Origin: Flavobacteriales bacterium
GTDB taxonomy: Bacteria; Bacteroidota; Bacteroidia; NS11-12g; UBA955
Assembly (NCBI GenBank): GCA_947463125.1
Contig: CANHQZ010000020.1
Location: 1 to 36,452, forward strand
DNA: 36,452 bases
Direction: 5' to 3'
The notes below the pieces were generated by a model. The model saw only the letters and a list, made by a program, of their open reading frames with translations. It had not been told where the DNA came from and did not search any database. Numbering within the stretch: position 1 is the stretch's first letter; each line of letters opens with the position of its first letter. Shown here in pieces: positions 15,087-24,158 of the stretch. The position numbers and the translations under genes are program-made.

Positions 15087-16094
15087 GTGAAAAAACTGTC
15101 CTCCACATACCGCATACTCGTTTCCGCTTTTTTTGCGGCAATTACCTTTCTTTTTTCCTGCAAAAACGAACTGGACATCAATGCCAACTGGAAAGAAACA
15201 ATTGTTGTGTATGGCATGCTCAACATCAATGACAGTGTGCAGTATGTTCGGGTTGCCAAGGCTTTTCTGAATGAAAACACCGGCGCACTGCAGGTAGCCA
15301 AAATCAGCGATTCGCTCTATCTCGATTCGGCTGTGGTAACGCTTAGATCTTCAGACAATGCCTTTTCGGACAAACTGACACGGGTTTGGAACATATCCAA
15401 AGATTCAGGACTTTTTGCCAATGACATTAATCCGCTTTACCGCCTCTCCACTGCGGGTGCCAGAGCGCTAAGCAGCGGGAAACGCTATATTTTAGAAGTT
15501 TTTAGCCCTAAATCGGGCAACACGGTACGTGCTGAAACCAACCTGGTGGGATTAGCAAATATTCTGTCACCCTTCCGCGATTCAAACAGCAACTTTGCCA
15601 TAACCCCGGAATTTCTTACCATCAGCCTTAAAGCGGGACAGAATAGTTTTGCCTACGACATCAAACTGGACATTACCTACGACGAATTTCCGGTAAACGA
15701 CACTTTCAATAAAACCACCAAAACAGCTACCTGGAATGTGCTAACCAACGCATCTGCACTGGGAAACAGCAACATGCTGTATAAAATCCCCAGGCTGGCA
15801 TTTCTGCAATTTTTGCGCAACACAATTAAAGCTGACCCGGGTCTTTATCACAGGCTAAAATTTGCGGCCATGCGCGTGTATGGCGGAAACCAGCTATTGT
15901 CGGATTACATCTCTGTAAACGAACCTTCCATAGGCATTGTGCAAAAGCAGGCAGAATTCAGCAATATACAGGGCGGTATCGGTTTGTTTGCCAGCCGCTG
16001 TATTCAGCGCATTGAGAAAGTGAAATTTGATGGCGGATCCATCCTTTTCATGCGCAACAATACGGAAACCAAGCCGCTGAACATTCTGCCATAA
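15087..16094 (+). CDS. Lipoprotein, possibly DUF4249-like
   Basis: A GTG at 15087 gives 335 residues opening with a basic n-region, a hydrophobic core and the lipobox FLFSC (VKKLSSTYRILVSAFFAAIT then FLFSCKN), so it should be a lipid-anchored envelope protein. The body begins WKETIVVYGMLNINDSVQYV and has an all-beta pattern recalling Bacteroidota DUF4249 proteins, which start with a similar VVYG/VEG strand, but the match is from memory and weak. The frame can start earlier at GTG 15039, but that lies in the divergent promoter region and lacks a signal peptide. It stands alone between a divergent gene and dnaK. Function unknown. Confidence 0.7.
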   Translation: MKKLSSTYRILVSAFFAAITFLFSCKNELDINANWKETIVVYGMLNINDSVQYVRVAKAFLNENTGALQVAKISDSLYLDSAVVTLRSSDNAFSDKLTRVWNISKDSGLFANDINPLYRLSTAGARALSSGKRYILEVFSPKSGNTVRAETNLVGLANILSPFRDSNSNFAITPEFLTISLKAGQNSFAYDIKLDITYDEFPVNDTFNKTTKTATWNVLTNASALGNSNMLYKIPRLAFLQFLRNTIKADPGLYHRLKFAAMRVYGGNQLLSDYISVNEPSIGIVQKQAEFSNIQGGIGLFASRCIQRIEKVKFDGGSILFMRNNTETKPLNILP

Positions 16095-16180
16095 AATCAG
16101 CCTTACTGCCATTTCGTCATATTTAAAAGGCCTTTTACGCCTTGGCATTTTTGTTGTTTCATTTTGGCTAAACTGAAATC

Positions 16181-18079
16181 ATGAGTAAAATTATAGGTAT
16201 TGATTTAGGCACCACTAATAGCTGTGTTGCCGTACTGGAAGGAAACGAGCCCGTTGTAATAGCCAACAGCGAAGGCCGTCGCACCACTCCGTCCATTGTT
16301 GCCTTTCTGGATGGCGGCAACGGTGAGAGAAAAGTAGGTGACCCTGCCAAACGTCAGGCCATCACCAATCCCATGCACACCATTTCATCCATCAAGCGTT
16401 TCATGGGAGAAAAATTCTCGAATGTGCAAAACGAAACAGGCCGTGTAAGCTACGAGGTTATCAAAGGCGACAATGATACACCCCGTGTAAAAATTGGCGA
16501 TCGCAACTACACCCCGCAGGAAATAAGCGCCATGGTTCTTCAGAAGATGAAGAAAACCGCAGAAGACTTTCTGGGTCAGGAAGTAACCCGCGCCGTAATC
16601 ACAGTTCCCGCTTATTTTGACGACGCACAAAGACAAGCCACCAAAGAAGCCGGTGAAATTGCAGGCCTTAAAGTGGAACGTATCATCAACGAACCTACCG
16701 CAGCGGCCTTGGCCTACGGTATGGATAAAAAAGGTCAGGATATGAAAATTGCCGTGTATGACCTGGGTGGCGGCACATTCGACATCAGCGTGCTGGAACT
16801 GGGCGATGGCGTTTTTGAAGTAAAAAGCACAAACGGTGATACGCACCTTGGCGGTGATGACTTTGATCAAGTGGTTATCGACTGGCTGGCAGATGAATTC
16901 AAGTCGGAACAAAACATGGATCTTCGCAAGGATCCCATGGCACTGCAGCGTCTGAAAGAGGCGGCTGAAAAAGCCAAAATTGAGCTTTCAAGCAGCACCG
17001 AAACCGATATCAACCTGCCGTACATTACAGCCATTGATGGTGTGCCCGCTCACCTGGTTCGCAAACTTACCCGCAGCAAATTTGAGCAACTGGCTGCAAC
17101 CCTGATTCAGCGCACCCTTGAGCCTTGCAAAAAAGCCCTTTCCGACGCCGGCATGAAGCCGTCTGATATAGATGAGGTAATTCTGGTAGGTGGATCTACC
17201 CGTATTCCCGCTATCCAGAAACTGGTGGAAGATTTCTTCGGAAAATCACCCAGCAAAGGCGTAAATCCGGATGAAGTAGTTGCCATTGGCGCTGCTTTGC
17301 AGGGCGGTGTACTCACCGGAGAAGTGAAAGACATCCTCTTGCTTGATGTAACCCCGCTGAGCCTCGGTATCGAAACCATGGGAAGTGTGTTTACCAAAAT
17401 GATTGAGTCAAACACCACCATTCCTACCAAGAAAACTGAAGTTTTCAGCACCGCTGCCGACAACCAGCCCCAGGTTGAAATTCACGTACTGCAAGGCGAA
17501 AGACCAATGGCGCGCGACAACAAAACCATAGGCAAATTCATCCTGGACGGAATTCCACCTTCACCCCGCGGCGTTCCCCAGATTGAGGTAACTTTTGACA
17601 TTGATGCCAACGGTATACTGAGCGTAAGTGCCAAGGACAAAGCCACCGGCAAGGAGCAAAAGATTCGCATTGAAGCCAGCAGCGGCCTCAGCAAGGAAGA
17701 CATCGAAAAAATGAAGCAGGAAGCACAGGAAAATGCCGAGGCGGATAACAAGCGTCGCGAAGAGGTAGATAAACTAAATGCTGCAGACTCACTCATTTTC
17801 AGCACTGAAAAACAGCTGAAAGAATACGGAGATAAAATTCCTGCGGAAAAGAAAACCGCCATCGAAACCGCACTCGAATCGCTGAAAAAAGCACATGAGG
17901 CCAAGGATTTCGCTGCCATTGAAACTGCCACTGCCGAGCTCAGCAAAGCATGGGAGGCAGCCAGCCAGGATATGTACAATGCCGCCAACCAGGCCGGTGA
18001 AACCACCGGAACCGAGGGCACAGGCAAAAGCGACAACGACGGCAAGGTAGAAGATGTGGATTTCGAAGAGGTCAAATAA
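16181..18079 (+). CDS. dnaK: Molecular chaperone DnaK (Hsp70)
   Basis: This 632-residue Hsp70 has all family landmarks: [15 protein letters not shown] at the N-terminus, [35 protein letters not shown] (phosphate loop), [16 protein letters not shown] and the interdomain linker [20 protein letters not shown]. The C-terminal lid ends EDVDFEEVK, the tail that binds co-chaperones. It folds and refolds cytoplasmic proteins with DnaJ and GrpE, neither of which is in the window, so dnaK is transcribed alone here. Codon use is strongly biased and the reverse strand carries long spurious frames. No CIRCE element or sigma-32-type promoter was seen upstream. A terminator follows at 18105. Confidence 0.98.
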   Translation: MSKIIGIDLGTTNSCVAVLEGNEPVVIANSEGRRTTPSIVAFLDGGNGERKVGDPAKRQAITNPMHTISSIKRFMGEKFSNVQNETGRVSYEVIKGDNDTPRVKIGDRNYTPQEISAMVLQKMKKTAEDFLGQEVTRAVITVPAYFDDAQRQATKEAGEIAGLKVERIINEPTAAALAYGMDKKGQDMKIAVYDLGGGTFDISVLELGDGVFEVKSTNGDTHLGGDDFDQVVIDWLADEFKSEQNMDLRKDPMALQRLKEAAEKAKIELSSSTETDINLPYITAIDGVPAHLVRKLTRSKFEQLAATLIQRTLEPCKKALSDAGMKPSDIDEVILVGGSTRIPAIQKLVEDFFGKSPSKGVNPDEVVAIGAALQGGVLTGEVKDILLLDVTPLSLGIETMGSVFTKMIESNTTIPTKKTEVFSTAADNQPQVEIHVLQGERPMARDNKTIGKFILDGIPPSPRGVPQIEVTFDIDANGILSVSAKDKATGKEQKIRIEASSGLSKEDIEKMKQEAQENAEADNKRREEVDKLNAADSLIFSTEKQLKEYGDKIPAEKKTAIETALESLKKAHEAKDFAAIETATAELSKAWEAASQDMYNAANQAGETTGTEGTGKSDNDGKVEDVDFEEVK

Positions 18080-18104
18080 GTTTTTCCATATTGTTTGTGT
18101 TAGG

Positions 18105-18131
18105 AAGGTTGGCCACTGCGCCGGCCTTTCT
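18105..18131 (+). terminator. Intrinsic terminator of dnaK
   Basis: AAGGTTGGC pairs with GCCGGCCTT (two G-T wobbles) around loop CACTGC and is followed by TTCTTCTTT. It lies 25 bp after the dnaK stop. Confidence 0.65.
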
Positions 18132-18135
18132 TCTT

Positions 18136-18143
18136 TATATTCG
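18136..18143 (+). promoter_or_regulatory. -7 promoter box of the lipoprotein gene at 18151
   Basis: TATATTCG differs from TAnnTTTG at one base and ends seven bases before the ATG at 18151. It directly follows the dnaK terminator, which supports independent transcription. Confidence 0.4.
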
Positions 18144-18150
18144 CAAGAAA

Positions 18151-18852
18151 ATGAAATTACGCAGCGTTATAATACCCATGGCAAACATGAAACAGATATT
18201 CATGGCAACCCTTTGTGTTGCTGCGGCAGTAGCATGCCAGTCGGGTAAAAAAGACAGTGAAACAGGTAAGACAGATGATGTAGCAACCAAAACTGAAGCC
18301 GAGGCACTTGTACTCCCTGAGATACAAAACAACCCCATTGCACTGAAAAAACTGGATTCTATTCCCTTGCCTTTGCTAAAGGATACGGCCAACATAGATG
18401 AAACCGGCAAAGACAGCCTGAAATTCACACGTCTGTTTCAGCTGGCTGCCAACCGTCTTTGCCGGGCCGAAAAAGATAAAGATTATGAGGAGCTTGCCTC
18501 ATTTACCCCCGCCTCCATTATAAAGTTCTATAAAAGCAGGACCGCCTACATCGAGCGCATGAAAATCAATGATGAAGGAAGACCTGTTTACGAGAAAATA
18601 CTGGCTGGACCCATACAAAAGATTGCTCCGGCAACGGATGATAAAGGCTTTGCCGCTGCGTGGTACTGCCTGATTCCGGTTCGCAGTTACCGCAAAGACG
18701 GACAAGGCAACGAAGTTGTGGACATGTCATGGCTGGGCGGACAATGTGACATTAAAAATAAAACCGTGTATTTCCTGAATGTAACCGGATTGAGCCGTGA
18801 ACAGATTGTGCAGGTAATGCCTGATTTAACCTTTGTGCTGGACAAAAAATAA
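18151..18852 (+). CDS. Putative lipoprotein of unknown function
   Basis: The 233-residue product (from ATG 18151) has a lipobox: MKQIFMATLCVAAAVACQSG, with the lipidated Cys in AVAC. Starts at 18178 and 18187 are also possible; 18151 is preferred because it follows an A-rich leader and a -7-like box. The mature protein begins with a charged, disordered linker (SGKKDSETGKTDD) and then an alpha/beta region with DYEELASFTPASIIKFYKSR, AAWYCLIPVRSY and DMSWLGGQCDIKNKTVYFLN. It has no recognised family. It is flanked by terminators on both sides, so it is a single-gene unit. Confidence 0.75.
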   Translation: MKLRSVIIPMANMKQIFMATLCVAAAVACQSGKKDSETGKTDDVATKTEAEALVLPEIQNNPIALKKLDSIPLPLLKDTANIDETGKDSLKFTRLFQLAANRLCRAEKDKDYEELASFTPASIIKFYKSRTAYIERMKINDEGRPVYEKILAGPIQKIAPATDDKGFAAAWYCLIPVRSYRKDGQGNEVVDMSWLGGQCDIKNKTVYFLNVTGLSREQIVQVMPDLTFVLDKK

Positions 18853-18880
18853 AGCCAACCTTTTCAGGTCGGCTTTTATT
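18851..18880 (+). terminator. Terminator between convergent genes
   Basis: AAAGCCAACC and GGTCGGCTTT form a stem with one mismatch around TTTTCA, followed by TATT; the flanking A tract allows use in both directions. Confidence 0.7.
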
Positions 18881-18906
18881 GTTGGTTTCTGATAATTTTA
18901 TTCTTC

Positions 18907-19707
18907 TTATTCTGCCTTGGCAGTAAGACGAATCTTGCGGCGTGTGGCTTTTTCTTCCTTAACCTCAGCTACAGATTCAAGTCCTGTAATGCTCTGGTCT
19001 ACCAGCAGACGGCCACAATGTTCGCAATCAATGATTCGAATATGTGCACGGATATCGCTGTGACGCTGGGGCGGGATTTTAGAGAAACAACCACCGCAGC
19101 TTCCGCGGAGAATAGGAGCCACAGCAATGCCGTTGCGCATGTTTTCACGTATGCGGTTATAGGCTCTTTTGTAGCGTTCATCCAAAGACGCTTCAGCCTT
19201 CTCACGGTCAGCGTAGTGCTTCTTGATTTCCTCTTCGTTTTCTTTTTCGATTTCAGCCAGTTCGCTCTGCTTAAACTCGAGGTCCTTGCGGCGGTTATCC
19301 AAATCTTCTGTTGTTTTATCCAGAAGCTCTTTCTTTATATCGAGCAGCTTACCCAGTTCACGTATTTTTTTCTCTGCCTGAAGAATTTCAAGACCCGCAA
19401 TTTCTTTTTCTTTTTCGATGGCTTCAAACTCGCGGCTGTTCTTGATGTTGTTCAGCTGCTCGTCGTATTTTTCGATGTTGCGGTTAAAATCCTTGATGCT
19501 GTTTCTTTTGTCAGAGATTTCGCCTTCTACACCGGCTATTTCCTCTTCAATGTGTTTTACACGGGTTTCCAGACCAACGATACTGTCCTCCAGGTCGGCA
19601 ACTTCCATGGGCAGTTCACCAAGCAATGCACGAAGGCCGTTGAGGCGAGAGTCAATCTTCTGCAGGTTCCAGAGATCGGTGAGTTTCTTTTGAATGCTGA
19701 TATCCAT
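18907..19707 (-). CDS. Coiled-coil zinc-ribbon protein (C4-type, DUF164/CdsZ family)
   Basis: The 266-residue protein is a long antiparallel coiled coil over about residues 8-180 (LEDSIVGLETRVKHIEEEIA and following heptads), then a C4 zinc ribbon with CGGC and CEHC pairs in the segment RGSCGGCFSKIPPQ ... IIDCEHCGRLL. A Lys/Arg-rich tail follows. Members are thought to bind nucleic acid or act in RNA metabolism; the role is not settled. It begins 3 bp after the stop of the Nif3-family gene, a pairing that recurs in many bacteria and suggests a shared pathway. It ends in a short intergenic gap facing a bidirectional terminator. Confidence 0.9.
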   Translation of the reverse strand: MDISIQKKLTDLWNLQKIDSRLNGLRALLGELPMEVADLEDSIVGLETRVKHIEEEIAGVEGEISDKRNSIKDFNRNIEKYDEQLNNIKNSREFEAIEKEKEIAGLEILQAEKKIRELGKLLDIKKELLDKTTEDLDNRRKDLEFKQSELAEIEKENEEEIKKHYADREKAEASLDERYKRAYNRIRENMRNGIAVAPILRGSCGGCFSKIPPQRHSDIRAHIRIIDCEHCGRLLVDQSITGLESVAEVKEEKATRRKIRLTAKAE

Positions 19708-19710
19708 CGT

Positions 19711-20808
19711 TTAATAGTGGTATTGTATGGGATTGGTATAAGTATGCGAAAAACGGGTTGCAAAATTAGGGAATTTTTCTGATAAAATATCAGCGAAAAG
19801 TTCGATAGTAAATTGTTCGGTTTCATAATGCCCCGGATCGCAAATCATCATGCGGTTTTCAGCATCAAAAAATTCATGGTATTTCACATCACCTGTTATG
19901 TAAGCATCGGCACCGGATTGCAAAGCATTTTTAATCAAAAAAGCACCGCTGCCGCCGCAAATAGCCACCTTTTTCACCCATGCCACCGGCTGCGTAAATC
20001 TAACTACCTCGGCCTGCAGACATTCCTTAACAAACGCAGGAAAATGCTCTCCCTGAACAGGCTTTTCAAGCATGCCCAGCATGCCGCTGCCTGCATCCTG
20101 CCATGCATTCTCCAGTGGAGAAGCATAGTAGGCAATTTCCTCGTACGGATGCGCTTTTCTCAAGGAATCCATCACCTGTTTAAACCTGCTTTTGGGCAGC
20201 AATACCTCAATTCGCTGCTCATCAAGTGTGGTTCGTTCTCCCCTGGTCCCTATCACCGGATTCGTATTTTCACCTCCCCGGAAAGTGCCTTGTCCTTGAA
20301 TATTAAAGCTGCATTCATCGTAATTGCCCACATTGCCTGCCCCGCCGGTAAAAAGCGATTCACGCACGGCATCCGCATGGGAATGCGGCGTAAAAACCGT
20401 CATTTTTATCAGTTCATTTTGCATGGGCTTCAGAATCTGAACGTCCTTCAGACCCAGTTTTGCAGCAATTCTGCTATTCACCCCCTGCTTCAGCACATTG
20501 TCCAGATTGGTATGACACGCGTATATAGCTATGTTGTTTTTGATGGCCGCCATCACAACCCGTTCCACATAGTTAGAACCGTTTAACCGCTTCAATCCTT
20601 TAAAAACAATAGGATGATGTGAAATAATCAAATCACATCCTTCGGCTATGGCTTCCTCTACCACTGCTTCGGTTGTATCCAGCGTCAGCAAAGCCTTTCG
20701 CACGTCTGCCTGCGGCGAACCCACCAGCAAACCGCTGTTGTCATAATCTTCCTGCAAGGAAGGAGGCGCTACCTTTTCAATCGCCTCAATAATTTCAAAC
20801 AATTTCAT
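19711..20808 (-). CDS. Nif3-like dinuclear metal-centre protein (YqfO type)
   Basis: From the ATG at 20808 the product has 365 residues, the long Nif3 form with an inserted CutA/PII-like domain (about residues 125-230, starting near ELIKMTVFTPHSHADAVRES). Metal-ligand motifs are LIISHHPIVFKG, YACHTNLDNV and, near the C-terminus, ITGDVKYHEFFDAE and DPGHYETEQF. It was long annotated as a GTP cyclohydrolase I homologue, but its real reaction is uncertain. The in-frame extension to 20859 crosses the divergent methyltransferase start. A -7-like box GAACTTTG lies eight bases before the start, inside a palindrome. It is cotranscribed with the Zn-ribbon gene. Confidence 0.92.
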   Translation of the reverse strand: MKLFEIIEAIEKVAPPSLQEDYDNSGLLVGSPQADVRKALLTLDTTEAVVEEAIAEGCDLIISHHPIVFKGLKRLNGSNYVERVVMAAIKNNIAIYACHTNLDNVLKQGVNSRIAAKLGLKDVQILKPMQNELIKMTVFTPHSHADAVRESLFTGGAGNVGNYDECSFNIQGQGTFRGGENTNPVIGTRGERTTLDEQRIEVLLPKSRFKQVMDSLRKAHPYEEIAYYASPLENAWQDAGSGMLGMLEKPVQGEHFPAFVKECLQAEVVRFTQPVAWVKKVAICGGSGAFLIKNALQSGADAYITGDVKYHEFFDAENRMMICDPGHYETEQFTIELFADILSEKFPNFATRFSHTYTNPIQYHY

Positions 20809-20810
20809 GG

Positions 20811-22016
20811 ATGGTTCAAAGTTCTGTGAATTCCCTGAACTTTGCAGCACTGAAAACAAAAAAGGTCATATTAAAACGGGGTAAAGAAACATCCGTATTG
20901 CGCGGACACCCGTGGATTTTTAGCGGCGCTGTGCAACAGGCTGATGACATCAAACCCGGAGATTGGGCTGAAGTGCTCGATTTCAGTGGACAATACCTGG
21001 CATCCGGCCATGTGGGCAATGGCTCCATTCTGTTGAGGGTACTCAGCAGAACGCAGGAAACACCCAACCACGATTTCTGGAAAAACAGACTACAATCATG
21101 TTTTGATATCCGCAAAAAACTGTTCGGGGATTTCTCCCGAACCAATGCCTATCGGCTGGTTCACGGTGAAGGAGACGGCCTGCCCGGCCTGATCATCGAT
21201 ATCTATGCGGATTGCGCCGTGATACAGTCGCACAGCCACGGGATGTATTATTCCCAGAAAGAGATCGCATCGGCTTTGGATGAAGTTTATCAGGGTGCGC
21301 TGAAAACCATCTTCGCCAAAAGCCGCGCCTCCATGCACGATCCCAATGCCGATGATTGTTTTATGAAAGGTGAAACCCCGGAAACGGTGGCCCGGGAAAA
21401 TGGCATTTCATTTAAAGTGAACTGGGTTGCCGGACAAAAAACCGGGTTTTTCCTGGATCAGCGGGAAAACCGAAACCTGCTGGCACATTACAGCCAGGGC
21501 AAAACAGTGCTGAATACGTTTTGCTATACCGGCGGATTTTCGGTTTACGCCCTTAAAGCAGGAGCCACAGAGGTTTGCAGTGTGGATATTTCTGAAAAAG
21601 CGGTTGCGCTGGCCGCTGAAAATGCCCTTCTGAATGGTATTGAGCAACACCACACAACGGTGGCTGCCGATGTACCCCAATACCTGAAAGACAACAAGGA
21701 AGCCTACGATATTGTGATACTGGATCCTCCGGCATTTGCCAAAAACCTTTCAAAAAAACATCAGGCTGTGATGGGCTATAAACGCCTGAACCACCTTGGG
21801 ATTCAAACTGTAAAGCCAGGAGGACTGCTGTTTACTTTCTCCTGTAGTCAGGTAATTGACGATACATTGTTTGCCAATACCGTTACCGCCGCAGGCATTG
21901 AGGCAGGCCGCAACGCAAGGATTATACACCGCCTTGGCCAGGGCCCTGACCATCCGGTGAATTTATTTCACCCCGAAGGCCATTACCTGAAAGGCTTAGT
22001 TTTGCTAATTGATTAA
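20811..22016 (+). CDS. Class I SAM-dependent rRNA methyltransferase (RlmI-like)
   Basis: This 401-residue protein follows the RlmI plan: an N-terminal PUA domain (VILKRGKETSVLRGHPWIFS, about residues 18-95), an EEHEE-type middle domain with VHGEGDGLPGLIIDIYAD, and a Rossmann methyltransferase domain with KTVLNTFCYTGGFSVYALKA (SAM loop), VDISEKA, ILDPPAFAK (motif IV) and FTFSCSQ, whose Cys matches the m5C catalytic position. It probably methylates 23S rRNA cytosine. The ATG at 20811 is 2 bp from the divergent Nif3 start. Family sequence is only clear from about residue 17, so a non-ATG start further in (for example CTG near 20853) is possible. Confidence 0.88.
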   Translation: MVQSSVNSLNFAALKTKKVILKRGKETSVLRGHPWIFSGAVQQADDIKPGDWAEVLDFSGQYLASGHVGNGSILLRVLSRTQETPNHDFWKNRLQSCFDIRKKLFGDFSRTNAYRLVHGEGDGLPGLIIDIYADCAVIQSHSHGMYYSQKEIASALDEVYQGALKTIFAKSRASMHDPNADDCFMKGETPETVARENGISFKVNWVAGQKTGFFLDQRENRNLLAHYSQGKTVLNTFCYTGGFSVYALKAGATEVCSVDISEKAVALAAENALLNGIEQHHTTVAADVPQYLKDNKEAYDIVILDPPAFAKNLSKKHQAVMGYKRLNHLGIQTVKPGGLLFTFSCSQVIDDTLFANTVTAAGIEAGRNARIIHRLGQGPDHPVNLFHPEGHYLKGLVLLID

Positions 22017-22020
22017 TTTT

Positions 22021-22503
22021 TTACGGCGCAAACACCTCAGCCCCTTTTTTCAGGGTTTTGGCGCGCAGATAAAAAGGCTCTTTTTTGCCTTTTCTTTCTA
22101 TGTAATACCGGATTACACAAACCCCTTCGGTTGTCAGTGATGACTTGGGTGAATAGTAAACAATATTCTCCGCATTTTCTGCGGTATTTATAGTTATGTT
22201 GGCTGTGTAAGTCAGCTTGCTGCCCTTTTTGAACAAAACACCTTCGCCGGCATTGCCCTGCAATATCAGCTTTTCGGAGAAGCCATCTACGAAAATAGAA
22301 TCAGGCAAAGATTTCATTTCCTTTTTCAAAACCACAATTACCGTGTAATTCCTCATAATTGGCGCTCCCTGTATACCCGGATAATGCACCGAAACTTCCG
22401 CACTTTCAATGCGCATGTGGCGCGATTTGGAAACAATGTGCTGAGCCATCAGTGTCAGTGGCAGCAGCATGCATATCAGCGCTATTCTTTTTACTTTTTT
22501 CAT
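22021..22503 (-). CDS. Small secreted protein of unknown function
   Basis: The 160-residue protein starts with a signal peptide (MKKVKRIALICMLLPLTLMA, cleavage near MAQ). The mature part is predicted all-beta, with strands such as YTVIVVLKKEMKS, KLILQGNAGEGVLF and SKLTYTANITI, and a Lys-rich C-terminus. No family is recognised. It is the last gene of the eight-gene minus-strand run starting at ubiE and its ATG shares ATGA with the subtilase stop, so it is translated together with that peptidase. A role linked to the peptidase or the upstream lipoproteins is plausible but unproven. Confidence 0.75.
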   Translation of the reverse strand: MKKVKRIALICMLLPLTLMAQHIVSKSRHMRIESAEVSVHYPGIQGAPIMRNYTVIVVLKKEMKSLPDSIFVDGFSEKLILQGNAGEGVLFKKGSKLTYTANITINTAENAENIVYYSPKSSLTTEGVCVIRYYIERKGKKEPFYLRAKTLKKGAEVFAP

Positions 22504-24158
22504 GGTTTTTGATAATAAAAACTCTCCTTAAATACCATTTTTCCGTCGGTTACCTCCAGAAAGTGCAGTCCTGTTGCTACCGGTGCAATGATTGTGCCAT
22601 ACCAATTGGCCGCAACACGATCCAGCGGAGCTTGCTGCCAGACCTTACCGCAATCGCAGCTGAGTTTGTAGGTCCATTGTTTTTCCGGTGAAAATACTGT
22701 TCCAATTACAAAGGGGAAGTTCAATGTATCGGCAGGTACCCAGTGTATAAAGCGCGGATCGGCTGATTCGTGGCTTTTAGGAGCGGGAATAACAGGTTTC
22801 CATTTGGGCTCGGTAAAATCCGGTAATCCATACCCAACAAGTGTGTCCGGTTTGTTTCCCGACAACAGCGTATTTCTCAATTGAGAGGCTGTCATTCCCG
22901 TATATTCCAGTGCCGATGCAAGGGCTCCTGCCAGCAGCGGTGCACTGTAGCTTGTTCCGTTTGATTTTACAATATACCCGCTGGCCGAAGCCACGGCAGT
23001 GCGTTTCCCCATGGCGGCAATATCCGGCTTGATTCGCCCGTCGGCAGTGGGCCCGCGGCTGCTAAAGCCCGCGATTTCGCCATCCTTGTCCACGGCGGCT
23101 ACAGCAATCACATGCGCAGCATCGGAAGGTGCAGCCAGCTTGCCCCAGGTAACATCGCCCTCATTGCCGGCGCTGCTTACCACGAGCATGCCTTTGGACG
23201 CGGCTATTTCTGCTGCCCTGCTTATCAGGGTTGTCTTCCCGTCAAGATCCAACAGTTTATGGTTGAATCTGTCATCATCAAACGTAGTATATCCCAGTGA
23301 AGATGTAATGATATCCGCACCCAGCTTATCGGCCTGCTCGGCTGCCTGAACCCAAAGTGCCTCTTCAAAAGGCATTTCCACGGAGGCATCTTCCGTGCGG
23401 AAAAGCAGAAATTCCGCACCGGGCGCTGAACCCAACATCACACCCGGCTTATTTGCCGCAATACAGCTCAGCACCTGCATGCCGTGGTCATCGTCATCAA
23501 AAACATCGTCTTCATTTTCCACATAATCAAAGGTTTTCAATATTCTGCCCTGCAAAAACAGGCTGTCAAAAAGCTGCATGCGGTTGGCCATGTAAAAACC
23601 CGCATCGAGAATAGCTATTTGAATGCCTTTACCCGTGAATCCTTTACGGTGCAATTCATCGGCTTTAATCTGCATGATCTGGTCTTGGGCAGCGCCATAG
23701 GGACTAACTGACGATGGCTCGGTTTTCACCGGAATGGATTTTTCTTCCATTAAACCTGAGATTACTGGTTCATAACGGCTCATATCCTCACGGACACGGA
23801 ATCCGAGCGAAATTGCCGATGCCACAAAGTTGAGTTTTTTTATTCCGGCCATTGCGCCGGTATCGTGTGTGACCACACAAGCCGCATTCAACCAACGACT
23901 GGCAAACTGAACCGATAATCCCTTCTGACGCAGCCGGCTCAGATAATGCTCCGAAACCGGCAAATCTTCCGTGGTGATTGCAATTCCGGCAGCATACTTT
24001 TTCAAAATGGAGCGATTGCTCAAAAACTGATCTGGGTGCCTGAGATAAACCTCGCTGCCTGCCTTGTCCTTGAATGTTACCCAATAAAAATAATCTGTGG
24101 TATCTGCTGCTGAAAGTAGCGGCATTAACAAAGTAAATATACCGATTTTAATCCGCAT
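22500..24158 (-). CDS. Secreted S8-family (subtilisin-like) serine peptidase
   Basis: From ATG 24158 the protein has 552 residues: a signal peptide (MRIKIGIFTLLMPLLSAADT), a prodomain-like region with YWVTFKDKAGSEVYL and FLSNRSILKK, and the subtilase domain from about residue 150. The catalytic triad is visible: Asp in IAILDAGF, His in DDDHGMQVLS and Ser in NGTSYSAPLLAG, with SSAGNEG supplying the oxyanion Asn. Most Bacteroidota relatives end in a T9SS sorting domain; this one ends in a short beta domain (about the last 80 residues, IIAPVATGLHFLEVTDG) with no sorting motif, so it may stay periplasmic or be anchored otherwise. Overlaps of 11 bp upstream and 4 bp downstream tie it to the lipoproteins and the small secreted protein. 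Confidence 0.9.
   Translation of the reverse strand: MRIKIGIFTLLMPLLSAADTTDYFYWVTFKDKAGSEVYLRHPDQFLSNRSILKKYAAGIAITTEDLPVSEHYLSRLRQKGLSVQFASRWLNAACVVTHDTGAMAGIKKLNFVASAISLGFRVREDMSRYEPVISGLMEEKSIPVKTEPSSVSPYGAAQDQIMQIKADELHRKGFTGKGIQIAILDAGFYMANRMQLFDSLFLQGRILKTFDYVENEDDVFDDDDHGMQVLSCIAANKPGVMLGSAPGAEFLLFRTEDASVEMPFEEALWVQAAEQADKLGADIITSSLGYTTFDDDRFNHKLLDLDGKTTLISRAAEIAASKGMLVVSSAGNEGDVTWGKLAAPSDAAHVIAVAAVDKDGEIAGFSSRGPTADGRIKPDIAAMGKRTAVASASGYIVKSNGTSYSAPLLAGALASALEYTGMTASQLRNTLLSGNKPDTLVGYGLPDFTEPKWKPVIPAPKSHESADPRFIHWVPADTLNFPFVIGTVFSPEKQWTYKLSCDCGKVWQQAPLDRVAANWYGTIIAPVATGLHFLEVTDGKMVFKESFYYQKP

Noticed and set aside
15035-15301. N-terminal extension of the coiled-coil protein to 15301
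   Set aside because: The extra 89 residues are antisense to the lipoprotein gene; a good signal peptide and -7 box support the start at 15034.
16124-16150. Weak hairpin (AAGGC/GCCTT) before dnaK as a terminator of the lipoprotein gene
   Set aside because: The five-base stem is short and the T run after it is displaced by several bases, so I did not list it as a feature.
16385-18075. Long open frames on the strand opposite dnaK (about 175 and 197 codons)
   Set aside because: They are shadows of the strongly biased dnaK codon usage; the translations are low-complexity (Ser/Leu-rich) and have no start signals or family resemblance.
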